Below are positions 16,541-25,773 of a stretch of 64,000 nucleotides of DNA, one piece after another (within the stretch, counting starts at the first letter, position 1; each line of letters opens with the position of its first letter). Source of the stretch: Amycolatopsis sp. A133 (GTDB lineage Bacteria > Actinomycetota > Actinomycetes > Mycobacteriales > Pseudonocardiaceae); NCBI RefSeq assembly GCF_031082405.1, contig NZ_JAVHJU010000033.1, positions 1 through 64,000 of the forward strand, written 5' to 3'. Below the pieces are notes generated by a model that ran no database searches, had not been told where the DNA came from, and saw only the letters and a list, made by a program, of their open reading frames with translations. A program made the position numbers and the translations under genes.

Positions 16541-17050
16541 CTAATCGCCCGGATTCGTCGGCGCCGTCAGCGGACCGATGCGGTAAAGCTCTTCCGGCAG
16601 GTGCCCGGCCTCGGGGAAATCCTCCCCGCCGAACAGCACACTGGTTTCCGTGGCGGCGTTCCACCGCTTCGCGAACGACGTGAACAGCCGGATGGACGCC
16701 TCGTTGTCCGGGGTGATCGTGGTCTCGAGGTAACGCACCCCCGCGCCGGTCAGCCGCGTGTACAGCGCGTCGAGCAGGGCCCCGGCCAGGCCCTTCCCGC
16801 GCTGGGACGCGTCGACGGCGATCTGCCAGACGAGCGCCGCCCCGGGGTCGTCCGGCCTGCGGTAGGCGATGACAAAACCGACCGCCTTGCCGTCCTCGCG
16901 CGCGACCACCGAAGACTCGGCGAAATCGCGGCACCACAGCATGTATGCGTACGGCGAGTTGAGATCGAGCTTGGCGGAATCACGCGCGATTCGCCACAGC
17001 TGCGCGCCGTCCGCCTTGGTCGGGGATTCGATCAAGTGCGTTACGGACAT
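16541..17050 (-). CDS. ectA: Diaminobutyrate acetyltransferase
   Basis: A 169-residue GNAT-fold enzyme that acetylates the gamma-amino group of diaminobutyrate. The acetyl-CoA loop is visible in DASQRGKGLAGALLDAL, and LETTITPDNEASIRLFTSFAKR is typical of EctA. It is the first gene of the ect operon; the only room for the operon promoter is the roughly 160-base gap up to 17212. No strong ribosome site is seen before the ATG. The internal order A-B-C-D is complete and ungapped. Confidence 0.96.
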   Translation of the reverse strand: MSVTHLIESPTKADGAQLWRIARDSAKLDLNSPYAYMLWCRDFAESSVVAREDGKAVGFVIAYRRPDDPGAALVWQIAVDASQRGKGLAGALLDALYTRLTGAGVRYLETTITPDNEASIRLFTSFAKRWNAATETSVLFGGEDFPEAGHLPEELYRIGPLTAPTNPGD

Positions 17051-17212
17051 ACTCAGGAAACGTAACAGAGAATTTTCCGCGTGCCAGCGATGCAGGTCAC
17101 GACCCCGCTATGACCTGCGGCGACGAAGAGTACCCGGTGAGCAGTCCCACAAACGTGTTTGAGGTGGGATCTTGAGGGGCATGCGTCTGGGGCCGCTTGA
17201 GCTTGCGCTGGT
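17051..17212. promoter_or_regulatory. Region upstream of ectA
   Basis: 162 non-coding bases hold the ect promoter (minus strand) and the 3' end of the patatin transcript. An imperfect inverted repeat (TCCCAC ... GTGGGA with inner AAAC/GTTT) lies at 17145-17169 and is probably the patatin terminator. I cannot place promoter boxes with confidence. Confidence 0.4.
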
Positions 17213-20200
17213 TCAGTGCTTTGCGCGTTCGAGGGTGGCCTGTTCCCTTGGCCTTGTTTTGGTTGCCTGGCTGCGGGGTGAACGTCCGGTGGCGGTTCCG
17301 CCTACGTTGAGCACCAAGCTCTTCTGCTTGCGGGACTGCTCTTTGCGGGCCGTCAGTCTGCGGGTCACTGCGCTGGCCGGCATCACCAGTGCCGGGAGGA
17401 TCAGGACGCCCGAGACCGCCAGCCACCACACCGCTCCACGGCCTTCGCGCCAGCCCGCCACCACCTCGCCCAGCCAGCCGAAGAACGGGTGGGCCAACGG
17501 CGGCAGGAATGCGGCCAGCAGCAAGGCCGCCACGATCAGTGCTCCCAGTGCCGCGAACAGCTTTCTTGCGGTGTGGCCCGTCGTGAGCAGTGCGGTGGCC
17601 AGGTAGATCGCCGCTCCCGCCAATATCGGGAGGCCTATCCACTGCAGGACCGCGCCGCCGTTGTTGCCGAGCACCAAGCCGGCCAGCAAAGCCAGTACGC
17701 CCGCGGCCAGCGAGCCCGCCGGGCCCAGCCTGGAGGCGCCCTGGGAAACCCTTGCCGTGCTTCTGGCCACGGTTCGGAGGATGGTCGCCGCGGTCCGGGG
17801 CCAGCCGCCCGGTAGGTGGAACGCCACCGTTCCCGCGTTGACCGTCGCCGCGCCCAGGGCCACCAGGGTTCTGGTCAGGCGGGCGGTGCCCTGCTCTCCC
17901 GCTATCTTCTCCGCCGATACGCGGCACGCCTGGAACTGGGCCTGAGCTTTGGCGACGTCGGGCGGGGGCCGGTCCTCCGCCAGTGCCTTCTCGACGTCCC
18001 GGCGGTCGTCGGCGTCGTACCGCGCTGTGCGCGTGACCACCGGGAGTTCTTCCGCCGCTATCTCCGCCTGGCGGGTGCGGGCCAGCACCATCGCCGTCAC
18101 CGGAAGGCTGACCGGGCGATGGTGTGCGAACTCGACCGGGTTCAGGTCGGCGTCGAGGCCGAGGAACGCCAGCTCGGCCGCCAGCTCGTCGCGCAGCTGG
18201 GCCGCCTCGGCCGGGGTGCAGCGGTCGGACTCGTCCGGTTTGCGCCAGCCCGGCTTGAGGGCGGCGGTGAGCTCGTTGCGGAACTGCTCCGGTCCGACGA
18301 TGTCGCGGAGCGTCTCCAGGCGGACCGGGTCGAGCAGGCACTGGACCAGCCAGCCCGCGCCGTCGATGCGACCCCACATCCAGTCGCTGGCTCGCCACGA
18401 CGCCTTGTAGAACGCGCCGAAGTAGCTCGCCTGCATCCCGGTCAGCTTGTCCCACGACCGGCGCCGCGTCATGTCCAGCAGCGTCCGGGAATCGGCGCTG
18501 ACCTGCACGAGGTCGACCCGCTGGTCAACCGACGGGGCCTGGGCGAGCAGCCCGCGCGTCGCCACGTGCAGGGCCAGCAGCCGGGCCTGCACCACGTCGT
18601 CCTCTTCGGTTCCCGGGGTCAGGGCCAGCCAGTTCAGCAGCGTGGTCACCGTGCCGGCGTCGTCTTCCGCGGCCAGCGCCCGCAGTGTCGGCGCCGCCGC
18701 CCGCAGGCCCGCGACCACCTTCGGCCACGCCTCGGCGACGGCGGCCGAGCGGCCCAGCCCGGCCCACTCCTCGGCGAGCTCGCGGATCCAGACCTCCAGG
18801 GTGCTGCTCGCGCCGGGCCCGGTGTGCGCGGCCACCCACTGCGCGAGCCGGACCCCGCGGCCGGCGGTCCGGCGTGCTTCGTGCAGCTGGGCGCGTGCGT
18901 CGTTGAGCGATTCCGCGCGCGTGGCGTCCGGCCGGAGCCGGAACCGGCGTTGATCAGCTGCAGGCCCGTCGCGACGGCGTCGTCGAGCGCGGACGTCCGG
19001 TAGCGGACCAGGTCGTCCACCGGCACGCTCGCGGCGGGCGGCGCGGCGGGGACGCCGGTGCTGAGCCCGGCCACGGCGATCGCGCGCAGCTGGCGCGACA
19101 TCCCGGACGCCCAGTCGCGGTCCGGGGTGTCCGCGGCGGACAGCGCGTACCGGCGGGCGGCGGCCCGCACCAGCTCGGCGGCGTCCTCGGCGGTCCGGCG
19201 CTCGAGGTACGCGGCGGCGATCCGCGCGTCGACCAGGCATTCCGGCCCGCCGCGCAGGCCCAGCGCGGCCAGCGAGACGCGGGTGTCCCTGGCGCGGAGC
19301 ACGGCGTCGTTGTGCCGGGTCAGGTCGTCCAGCTCGGCGCTGATCGACTGGCTCATCACGGTGTTGACGACCTTGGCCATCGCGTTCGACAGCAGCGGCG
19401 GGTCCGCCGCGTCGCAGCCGGCGGCGTCGGTTTCGCGTTCGCCGGTCGGCACGACGTAGAGCAGCAGCCGGCGAACGTCCACGTGGGAGGTGCGCTCGAA
19501 GATCTCCCGCAACGCGGGCCGCAACGGCTTGTTGAGCAGCACCCCGCCGTCGGTCAGCCAGTGCGAGCGGATCAGCTCGGTGTACGGCGTCATGTCGGGG
19601 TGCAGCCGGTCGGTGCCTTCGGTGCCGATCGGCATCCGGGACAGCTCGAACGCGCCGGGGAAGGACGCGGTGGAGCGCGCCGCCAGCGCGAGCGGCCCCT
19701 CCACCCCGATGGTCCACAGTGGACCACAGAACCGGAAGAGCATCCGGTGTTCGGTGTCGCGCACCAGGTTCCCGAGCGCATCGTCGAAGCGGGTGGTCTC
19801 GCCGTCGATCATCGTGCCGGTGAGCAGCACGGTGATGTCGGGTTCGTCGGCGGGCGGAGCCCCCTCGGCGGTGATCTTCCGCAGCGCCCGTTCGACGTCT
19901 TCGAGCAGCACGCGGTCCCCGTCGAGCACCGACCGCGGCTGCGGCTCCCGCGCGTCCCGGACCAGGTTCTCCAGCGAGCCGGTGGTGATCCAGGTGTCCC
20001 GCAGGACCTGCGGCGTGGAGCCGAAGGCCTCGGCCAGGCCGAGGCAGGCGGCGTTGATGCCGCCGGCACTGGTCCCGGTCAGGACGTCGATCGAGACGCT
20101 CGCGCGCAGGACGTCGAGCAGAGTGCGGTAGAGGCCGGGCGGGGTGTCCCCGCGCGACTCCCGCAGCAGCTGCGACGTCTCGGTGGCGACCCCGCCCATC

Positions 20201-20280
20201 CAGATGGCCAGGCTGGCGCCCCCGACCATGGTCATCGCGAGGCGGATTTCCTGCTGCCACGGTTCCGCGGTCTCGGCCAT
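17213..20280 (-). pseudogene. Patatin-like phospholipase (DUF3376 type), one-base frameshift
   Basis: The intact product would be about 1023 residues. The N-terminal patatin domain (about 1-310) has the oxyanion loop GGASLAIWMGG, the nucleophile elbow LTGTSAGG (serine near residue 70) and the catalytic DGG of LTDGGVLLNKP. A DUF3376-like middle and four or so membrane helices near the C terminus follow. This is the layout of large actinobacterial patatin-like acyl hydrolases. At about 18926-18936 one C is missing in a CCGGCCGG run: the N-terminal half leaves frame after GSGSG, and adding one base restores SGSGPDATRAESLNDA into the C-terminal half. It may be a sequence error or a recent mutation. 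It lies 140 bases after a STAND gene on the same strand. Confidence 0.8.
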
Positions 20281-20420
20281 GGGGTGCTCCCGGCGATCGG
20301 ACTTCCTGACGCAAAATAGAGGCGAAAGGCGAGCACGGGGATACGTCCGGGGGCACGGCCGTTCGGGTGGACTTGTTCGCCCGCATGGCCGCCGGCGGAG
20401 ATGGAGGGCTCCGGCCGGGG

Positions 20421-22763
20421 TCAGGTCGTGATCGCGGCGAGCGCGGCCTCTATCGCAGCCACCAATCGGTGGTCGCGTCCGAGCACGGACATACCCAGGA
20501 CGAGGCTGGTGCGGAGCTCCGTCTCCGCGCCGGCCGGATCCCCCCGCTCCCAGAGCGCGCGGCCGAGCTCGTAGCGCGCGGCCAGAGTCCGGACGTGCTT
20601 GCTGCCCAACACGCGCTCGCGGACCGCGATCACGGCGCGGAGCTCGGCTTCCGCGTGCGCCGGCTTCCCCCGCTCCCGCAGCACGCGGCCGAGCTCGTGA
20701 CGCGCGGCCAACGTAAGACCATGCTCGGGACCGAGCGCGTGCGTTTCCACGGCAACGAGTTCCCGGAATTCCGCCTCCGCGCCGGCCAGGTCTCCTTGAT
20801 CGCAGCGCACACAGGCAAGCTCATGCCGGGCGGCCAGGGTGCCGGGGTGTTCACTGCCCCGTATCCGCTGTTGGGTGGCGATCAACCCCCGAAGTTCCGT
20901 CTCGGCTCCGGCGAGGTCGCCTCGTTCCCGCAATATGCAGGCAAGCTGGTGGCGGACTTTCAACGTATTGAGGTGCTCGGTACCCAGCAGCCGCCCGCGA
21001 GCGGCGAGCACCTCGCGGAACTCCGCTTCCGCGCCGGCCAGCTCCCCCCGCTCCCGTAGCGTTCGGGCCACGTTCCGCCGGGTGACGAACGTATCCGGGT
21101 GTTCGGTGCCCAGTATCCGCTCACGAGCGGCGAGCACCTCGCGGAACTCCGCTTCCGCAGCGGCCGTTTCTCCCCGTATTCGCAGCACACAGGCGAGGTT
21201 GTTGCGGGTTGCCAAGGTGTCGAGGTGTTCAGGTCCCAGCAAACGCATCCGGATGCCCAACGCGCGCCGGTACAGCCGATCGGCCTCGGCGCTCAAACCG
21301 ACCTCGTCGACATAATCGGCCGTCCGATGGGCCACGCCGGCCACCCGAAGATCCCGAAGGTCATCCGCACCGGTGTCGGGCTCCCCTTCATCGATGGCGT
21401 TCTGACAGTGCGGTAGCAACATCCGCCACACCGGCCACGTCCCCGGATCCACGAAGCCCAATCCCCGCGTAGCCCGCTCCAGCAACGCCAGGCACGTCAT
21501 CCGGTATTGCCCGGCGTCCGTCACCGCATCCGCCTGCCACCGGCAACTGTCACGCACCACCGGGTGCACGACGACCGCGTCGCGTTCCCCCGTCTCCGCG
21601 TCACCCGCACGGTGCTCGAGCAGTCCCAGGCCGATCAACCCGCCTATGACCTCGACCAAGCTGGCCGGTGTCACCCCGGCGAAGATCGCCGTGTCCGTCA
21701 GTACCGACGCGTCCAGCACCTCATACGGGATCGGCGCGGCAGCCAGGAAAGAGGCCAGCCGCAGCACCGGCCGAGCCAGCGGAAATCCTCGCGTCACCAG
21801 CAAATCCAGCGACAACTCCCAGGTTTTGCCCAGCAGCTCGCGTTCAGCCAGGATGGTGCCGTCGGTAGGGACGGTGATGTCGGCCAGGCGTGTCTCCCAC
21901 GCTGTGCCGTACTCGGCGAAGGAACGTGGTACCACCAAACCCGGCAAGGCCGGAGTTGTCGCGGTTGCCGCCAGATAACGCCCTGCCAGGCGCAGCGCCA
22001 GAGGCAGCCCGCCCAGACGCCGGGCCAAGTCCACTGCCGCGGCCAGGTCACCGGCTCGCGGCGCCAAGTCCAGCAGGACCGCGGCGCCGTCCGCGTCACT
22101 CAACGCCGCCACCGCCCGCCGCCGGAGCTGCCCCGGCCAGGCCCCTGCGCGGCCGTCCCGGCTGGTGATCACCACGGTGCCGGTCGAGGCCGGCGTGCGG
22201 ATCCACCCCCGGCCGTCGACCACGCCATCCGGACCGGCCAGGACCGCCGGATCATCGGCGTTGTCGACCAGCAGCAGCCAGCACCCCGTGCGCGCGTCGA
22301 GTGTGCGCCACAGCAGCTCTGCTGCCGAGCTACGCCCGGACCACGCGTCCTTGACCTGGTGCCAGTCCGCACCGGCGTCGATCGCGACCTCACGCAGCCC
22401 CTGCGCGAGGCTGGTGGAGTTGGTCGCGTCGACCCACCACACCGTGGCTTCGTCGCGAAGCACGCGCGCCGCCGACAGCGCGACCGTGGTCTTGCCGTAC
22501 CCGCCACCGCCGTGCAAGACCAGGACGGAGCCGGTGCCCGACCGCACCTGCTCGGTCAAGAGGCCCACCAGCGCAGCCCGGCCACGCACCTCGTGCGCCA
22601 ACCGGCTCCAGGGCACGGTGGCCGAACCGGCTCCCGGCTCCAGGGGTGCTTCACCCGGGCCGATGTTGACCTGCGCGGCGTTGATCGAGCCGGCCTGGAC
22701 CACCAGCCCGGCAACGTCCCCGCGGATCTTGTTTTCGCTTTGATCGCTGCGCTGCTCATCCAT
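20421..22763 (-). CDS. STAND-class NB-ARC NTPase with TPR repeats
   Basis: A 780-residue NLR-like signalling protein. The N terminus carries the stretch IRGDVAGLVVQAGSIN (about residues 12-27), a short motif I have seen at the start of many actinobacterial STAND proteins. An NB-ARC ATPase follows (about 55-330; Walker A GGGGYGKTT, Walker B CWLLLVDNADD, GLPLALRLAG), then a winged-helix and linker, then about seven 42-residue TPRs of the kinesin-light-chain type, each with a core like LGPEHLDTLATRNNLA. No DNA-binding domain is present, so it is not a SARP. Such proteins are sensor switches, some in anti-phage defence; the role here is unknown. ATG 22763 was chosen to put the motif near the N terminus; its ribosome site is weak. 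Confidence 0.8.
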   Translation of the reverse strand: MDEQRSDQSENKIRGDVAGLVVQAGSINAAQVNIGPGEAPLEPGAGSATVPWSRLAHEVRGRAALVGLLTEQVRSGTGSVLVLHGGGGYGKTTVALSAARVLRDEATVWWVDATNSTSLAQGLREVAIDAGADWHQVKDAWSGRSSAAELLWRTLDARTGCWLLLVDNADDPAVLAGPDGVVDGRGWIRTPASTGTVVITSRDGRAGAWPGQLRRRAVAALSDADGAAVLLDLAPRAGDLAAAVDLARRLGGLPLALRLAGRYLAATATTPALPGLVVPRSFAEYGTAWETRLADITVPTDGTILAERELLGKTWELSLDLLVTRGFPLARPVLRLASFLAAAPIPYEVLDASVLTDTAIFAGVTPASLVEVIGGLIGLGLLEHRAGDAETGERDAVVVHPVVRDSCRWQADAVTDAGQYRMTCLALLERATRGLGFVDPGTWPVWRMLLPHCQNAIDEGEPDTGADDLRDLRVAGVAHRTADYVDEVGLSAEADRLYRRALGIRMRLLGPEHLDTLATRNNLACVLRIRGETAAAEAEFREVLAARERILGTEHPDTFVTRRNVARTLRERGELAGAEAEFREVLAARGRLLGTEHLNTLKVRHQLACILRERGDLAGAETELRGLIATQQRIRGSEHPGTLAARHELACVRCDQGDLAGAEAEFRELVAVETHALGPEHGLTLAARHELGRVLRERGKPAHAEAELRAVIAVRERVLGSKHVRTLAARYELGRALWERGDPAGAETELRTSLVLGMSVLGRDHRLVAAIEAALAAITT

Positions 22764-22914
22764 CGTGCCAACACCCTGCCGGTCGACCATCCAGTGGCCG
22801 ATGCGCAACAAGCGCTTCCGCGTAGCCCATCAACCCGCCTCATGCACTGTCACCAAGACCGCACGCCGGCACAACCCGCGCCCGTGTCCGCTCGGCCGCG
22901 AGAAAGCCTGTGAT

Positions 22915-23601
22915 CGCTGAGCCGCCAGGTGCTCCAGCACCAGGACCTGTGCCTCACCGACCGCGAAGCCGAGCACCGCGCCCGTCGCGATCAGGATCCA
23001 CTCGTCCTGCTCGAACGCCGGCCGCAGCAGGCGCTCGAATTCGCGCGGGCGCTGCCCAGCTCCCGGTCGAGCTGCCGCTGGATCAGGGCGAACCGTACGC
23101 CTCCGCGACCTCCGCGCGCCGCTTCAGGAACAGGCCCTGCCAGGTGACTTGATCGGCGGGAACTTGAACAGCACCCACGCCACCATCCGGACGACGCCGA
23201 TCGCGCCGCCGAACACCAGACCGGACCGGGCGATGAACTTGAACTCCTTCGCGCCCGCCTCCTGGAAGATGCGGTTCAGCAGGCCCTTGTCCTTGACCAG
23301 GCTGGTTACCACCATGCCCTTGAGGTCGAACACGCTGTCCACATCGGACTCCCACAGCCCCGGCCGGTAGTGCCCCGCCACCTCGCGGACGATGTCTTCG
23401 ATGCCCGCCAGCAGCGGCTTCTCGATTTCCTGGGCGATGCGAGCCGCGTCCAGGCCCGCGACGACCTCGGCCGGCTTGATCAGCTGCTCGGTCATCGTGT
23501 CGCAAGCGATGCTCGCCATGCGCGGCGACCACCGGGATCGACACGTAGAGGGGCCAGTGCTGCGCGAAGTCGGCGACGATGCCGCCGAAGAAGGCCCCCA
23601 C
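22915..23601 (-). pseudogene. Decayed DUF445 membrane protein gene
   Basis: Pieces of a DUF445 protein lie in correct order but in different frames, with conserved blocks missing. From the 5' end: VGAFFGGIVADFAQHWPLY near 23601-23530; then in another frame ASIACDTMTEQLIKPAEVV and DVDSVFDLKGMVVTSLVKDK (23519-23280); then WQGLFLKRRAEVAEAYG (about 23145-23090); and the C-terminal piece DEWILIATGAVLGFAV (about 23010-22965). Intact family members are over twice this length. At least three internal deletions with frame changes are needed. The remnant begins four bases after the Abi-alpha stop, so the two once formed an operon. Boundaries are approximate. Confidence 0.8.
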
Positions 23602-23605
23602 CCCG

Positions 23606-24388
23606 CTAACCCGAGCTCGGGTCGCAGGCCTGCCAGAACTGCGCGCCGAGGCGCGAGACGTGGATCGTCCGCCGGACGAACTTCGCGCGCCGGACGTGCT
23701 TTTCCGCGTCGCGCACGGTTTCGTCGGTCATCAGGATCTCGTACTGCGTCTCCAGCGACGGTACCTCTTCGTCGAGGTCGACGAGGCCGAGCCCGATCAG
23801 CCGGGTGACGTAGCCGGGCACCTGGTCGGGCAGCGACACCCCGGCCGCCCTGCCGACCGTCGAGGCGTTGCGCAGCACGACCCGGCCGTTGCCGCCGAGC
23901 CCGGTCCGCTCGACGACGTCGAGCGCGGGGAACGGCGAGCCGTCGGACAGCGCGGACAGGATGCGGGCTTCGTCCGGCGTCAGCTGGCGCAGAATGATGG
24001 CGTAGAAGTACTCGCGGGCGCGCTCGCGGCCGAAGCCGACGGAGTGGTTGAGCAGCTCGGCCATCGCGGCGCGCAGCGGCTCGGCGTGGTTGTCGCGCAC
24101 CGGCACGAGCGTTACGGCGGCCTCGACCTTCCCGGGCACCGCCGGGCGGTTCATCGCCGACGCCGCGGTGAGCGCCGCGTGGTACGGGTCGTCGACCTCG
24201 TCGAGCCGGCTGCGCAGCTCGGTCAGCAGCCGGCGCTCGACCTCCCGCACGGTGCGTTCGGCGGTTTCGACGCCGGGGAGCTTGCGCCCGAGCGCGAAGC
24301 CGGTGCGCGCGGCCCAGCCCGCCAGCCGACCGGCGCGGCGGGCCAGGTCTTCGGGGCCGACCCGGCCGTTCGGTCGCTCTGCGTTCAC
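23606..24388 (-). CDS. Abi-alpha family protein (DUF4393)
   Basis: 260 residues, soluble. The C-terminal two thirds match the Abi-alpha/DUF4393 family as I know it: an N-terminal helical part, the stretch LTPDEARILSALSDGSPFPALDVV near residue 132 (18 of its residues read here as PDEARILSALSDGSPFPA), and VPGYVTRLIGLGLVDLD followed by a C-terminal YEILMTDETVRDAEK. The name comes from a distant link to abortive-infection proteins; the function in actinobacteria is unknown, and the gene is common in genomes without defence islands. It was followed by a DUF445 gene, now broken. The start at 24388 gives a plausible N terminus. Confidence 0.65.
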   Translation of the reverse strand: MNAERPNGRVGPEDLARRAGRLAGWAARTGFALGRKLPGVETAERTVREVERRLLTELRSRLDEVDDPYHAALTAASAMNRPAVPGKVEAAVTLVPVRDNHAEPLRAAMAELLNHSVGFGRERAREYFYAIILRQLTPDEARILSALSDGSPFPALDVVERTGLGGNGRVVLRNASTVGRAAGVSLPDQVPGYVTRLIGLGLVDLDEEVPSLETQYEILMTDETVRDAEKHVRRAKFVRRTIHVSRLGAQFWQACDPSSG

Positions 24389-24460
24389 CCGCGGACTCCC
24401 CTCTGCTTACGCGCCGATGCTACCTGCGGGTAGGCCGAATGGAGGTGTTTGGATGCCCAC

Positions 24461-25282
24461 ATGAGTCCGACCCGCTGGGGCCCGCCGATCGACGTCCTCC
24501 CGTACTTCTCGAAGGAAGAGCAGGCGCTGATGACGCTGCTCGGCGCGCTGACCGACGAGGACTGGACGCGGCCGACCATGTGCGCCGGCTGGACGGTCAA
24601 GGACGTCGCCGCCCACCTGCTGGGCGACAAGGTCGGCCGGCTGTCCCACGGCCGCGACGGGCACGCGCCCGAAGGCCCCCGTCCGGGTGAAGCCTTCCCG
24701 CGGTTCATCGACCGGATCAACGAGGAGTGGGTCGTCGCGTGCCGCCGCCTCTCGACGGACGTGCTGATGACGATGCTGTACGAGTTCATGGGCCAGACGA
24801 CCGAGTTCTGGGCGAAGCTGGACCTTGACGTCCTCGGCATGCCGGTGAGCTGGGCGGGCGACGAGCCCGCACCGCGCTGGCTGGACGCGGCCCGCGACTA
24901 TTCGGAGTTCTGGGTCCACCACGTGCAGATCCGCGAGGCCCTGGAGCACACGCCGCTGGAGGCGGAGTACGCCGAGCCGATCGCCGACACGTTCGTCCGG
25001 GCTCTGCCGCACACCCTGCGGGACGTCGACGCCCGCGTCGGCAAGCAGGTCGGTTACACGGTGACAGGCCACGGGAAGTGGTACGCGCGCCGCGAGCGCG
25101 ACGGCTGGGTCCTGGACCGCGGCGCACCGCCGTCACGCACCCCGCTGGCCACCGTGACGACCGACCTGGACACGTTCTGGCGGCTCTGCACCCGCAACGC
25201 GGCGGACCGCGGCCGCGTCCGGACGACCGGCGACAAAAACGTTTGCGCGGCGCTGCTCGAGATGACCTCGATCATCGTCTAG
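24461..25282 (+). CDS. Mycothiol-dependent maleylpyruvate-isomerase family protein
   Basis: 273 residues. The N-terminal part is the DinB-like four-helix fold of MDMPI_N proteins: MCAGWTVKDVAAHLLGDK (metal histidine in AHL) near residue 40 and YSEFWVHHVQIREAL (further ligands E and H) near 150. A small alpha/beta C-terminal domain follows. Family members use mycothiol in isomerase or transferase reactions; the substrate is unknown. GGAGG lies at 24441-24445; besides ATG 24461, an in-frame TTG at 24449 is closer to it and would add four residues. Confidence 0.75.
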   Translation: MSPTRWGPPIDVLPYFSKEEQALMTLLGALTDEDWTRPTMCAGWTVKDVAAHLLGDKVGRLSHGRDGHAPEGPRPGEAFPRFIDRINEEWVVACRRLSTDVLMTMLYEFMGQTTEFWAKLDLDVLGMPVSWAGDEPAPRWLDAARDYSEFWVHHVQIREALEHTPLEAEYAEPIADTFVRALPHTLRDVDARVGKQVGYTVTGHGKWYARRERDGWVLDRGAPPSRTPLATVTTDLDTFWRLCTRNAADRGRVRTTGDKNVCAALLEMTSIIV

Positions 25283-25285
25283 CGT

Positions 25286-25304
25286 CACTTTCCCTACGAA
25301 AGTG
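25286..25304. terminator. Bidirectional terminator between convergent stops
   Basis: CACTTTC-CCTAC-GAAAGTG is a perfect 7-bp stem with a 5-base loop. It fills the space between the two convergent stop codons exactly (stops end at 25282 and 25305). Confidence 0.7.
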
Positions 25305-25727
25305 TCAGCGGCGGCGGGCCTGCTTCCGCAATTGGAGGATCCGGGCGCCGCCGATCAACGCGACCAGCACCGCGCCGCCGATGGCCGAGAACAGCATCGC
25401 GATGGCCAGGGGCAGGTTGCCTTCGGCGCCGAAGAAGTGCACGGTGGCCGGGTCGAGGTTCTGCAGGATGAAGATCAGCAGCACGACCAGCACGAGCAGG
25501 CCGGCGATCACCGCGACCCAGGTGCCGCTGATCCGCGTCGGCCGGGCCTTGCCCGCCGGTTTGGCGGGCGCCGGGCGCACCGGCGTCGCCTCCTCCGCGC
25601 CCGGGCGGACGTCGCCGGCGCGCAGCTCGGCGGGTTCCAGGGCGCCTTCCGGCACCTCGGTGCCGGGCAGGTCGTGGTGGGTGGGACCGGTGGGGCGGTC
25701 GGCCGCGCCCCCGCGCGCGTGCGTCAT
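25305..25727 (-). CDS. LapA-domain membrane protein
   Basis: 140 residues. An acidic, disordered N terminus (about 1-60) is followed by a two-helix LapA-type membrane domain (about 68-135): one helix, the short loop FILQNLDPATVHFFGAEGN (residues about 85-103), a second helix, then a basic tail. The QN and FF positions are the LapA hallmarks. In E. coli, LapA takes part in LPS assembly; Gram-positive members have no known role. Start ATG 25727. Confidence 0.8.
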   Translation of the reverse strand: MTHARGGAADRPTGPTHHDLPGTEVPEGALEPAELRAGDVRPGAEEATPVRPAPAKPAGKARPTRISGTWVAVIAGLLVLVVLLIFILQNLDPATVHFFGAEGNLPLAIAMLFSAIGGAVLVALIGGARILQLRKQARRR

Positions 25728-25773
25728 GTGCCCAGTGTCCGTCCCGCGCGCCGGGAGCGCCGCCTCAAACCCC

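Noticed and set aside
15140..17065. 641-codon plus-strand frame opposite ectA-ectC
   Set aside because: It spans several well-identified ect genes and has no domain; shadow.
23606..24388. Abi-alpha gene as proof of an abortive-infection system
   Set aside because: The family is widespread in actinobacteria and its name rests on a distant link; no toxin partner is present.
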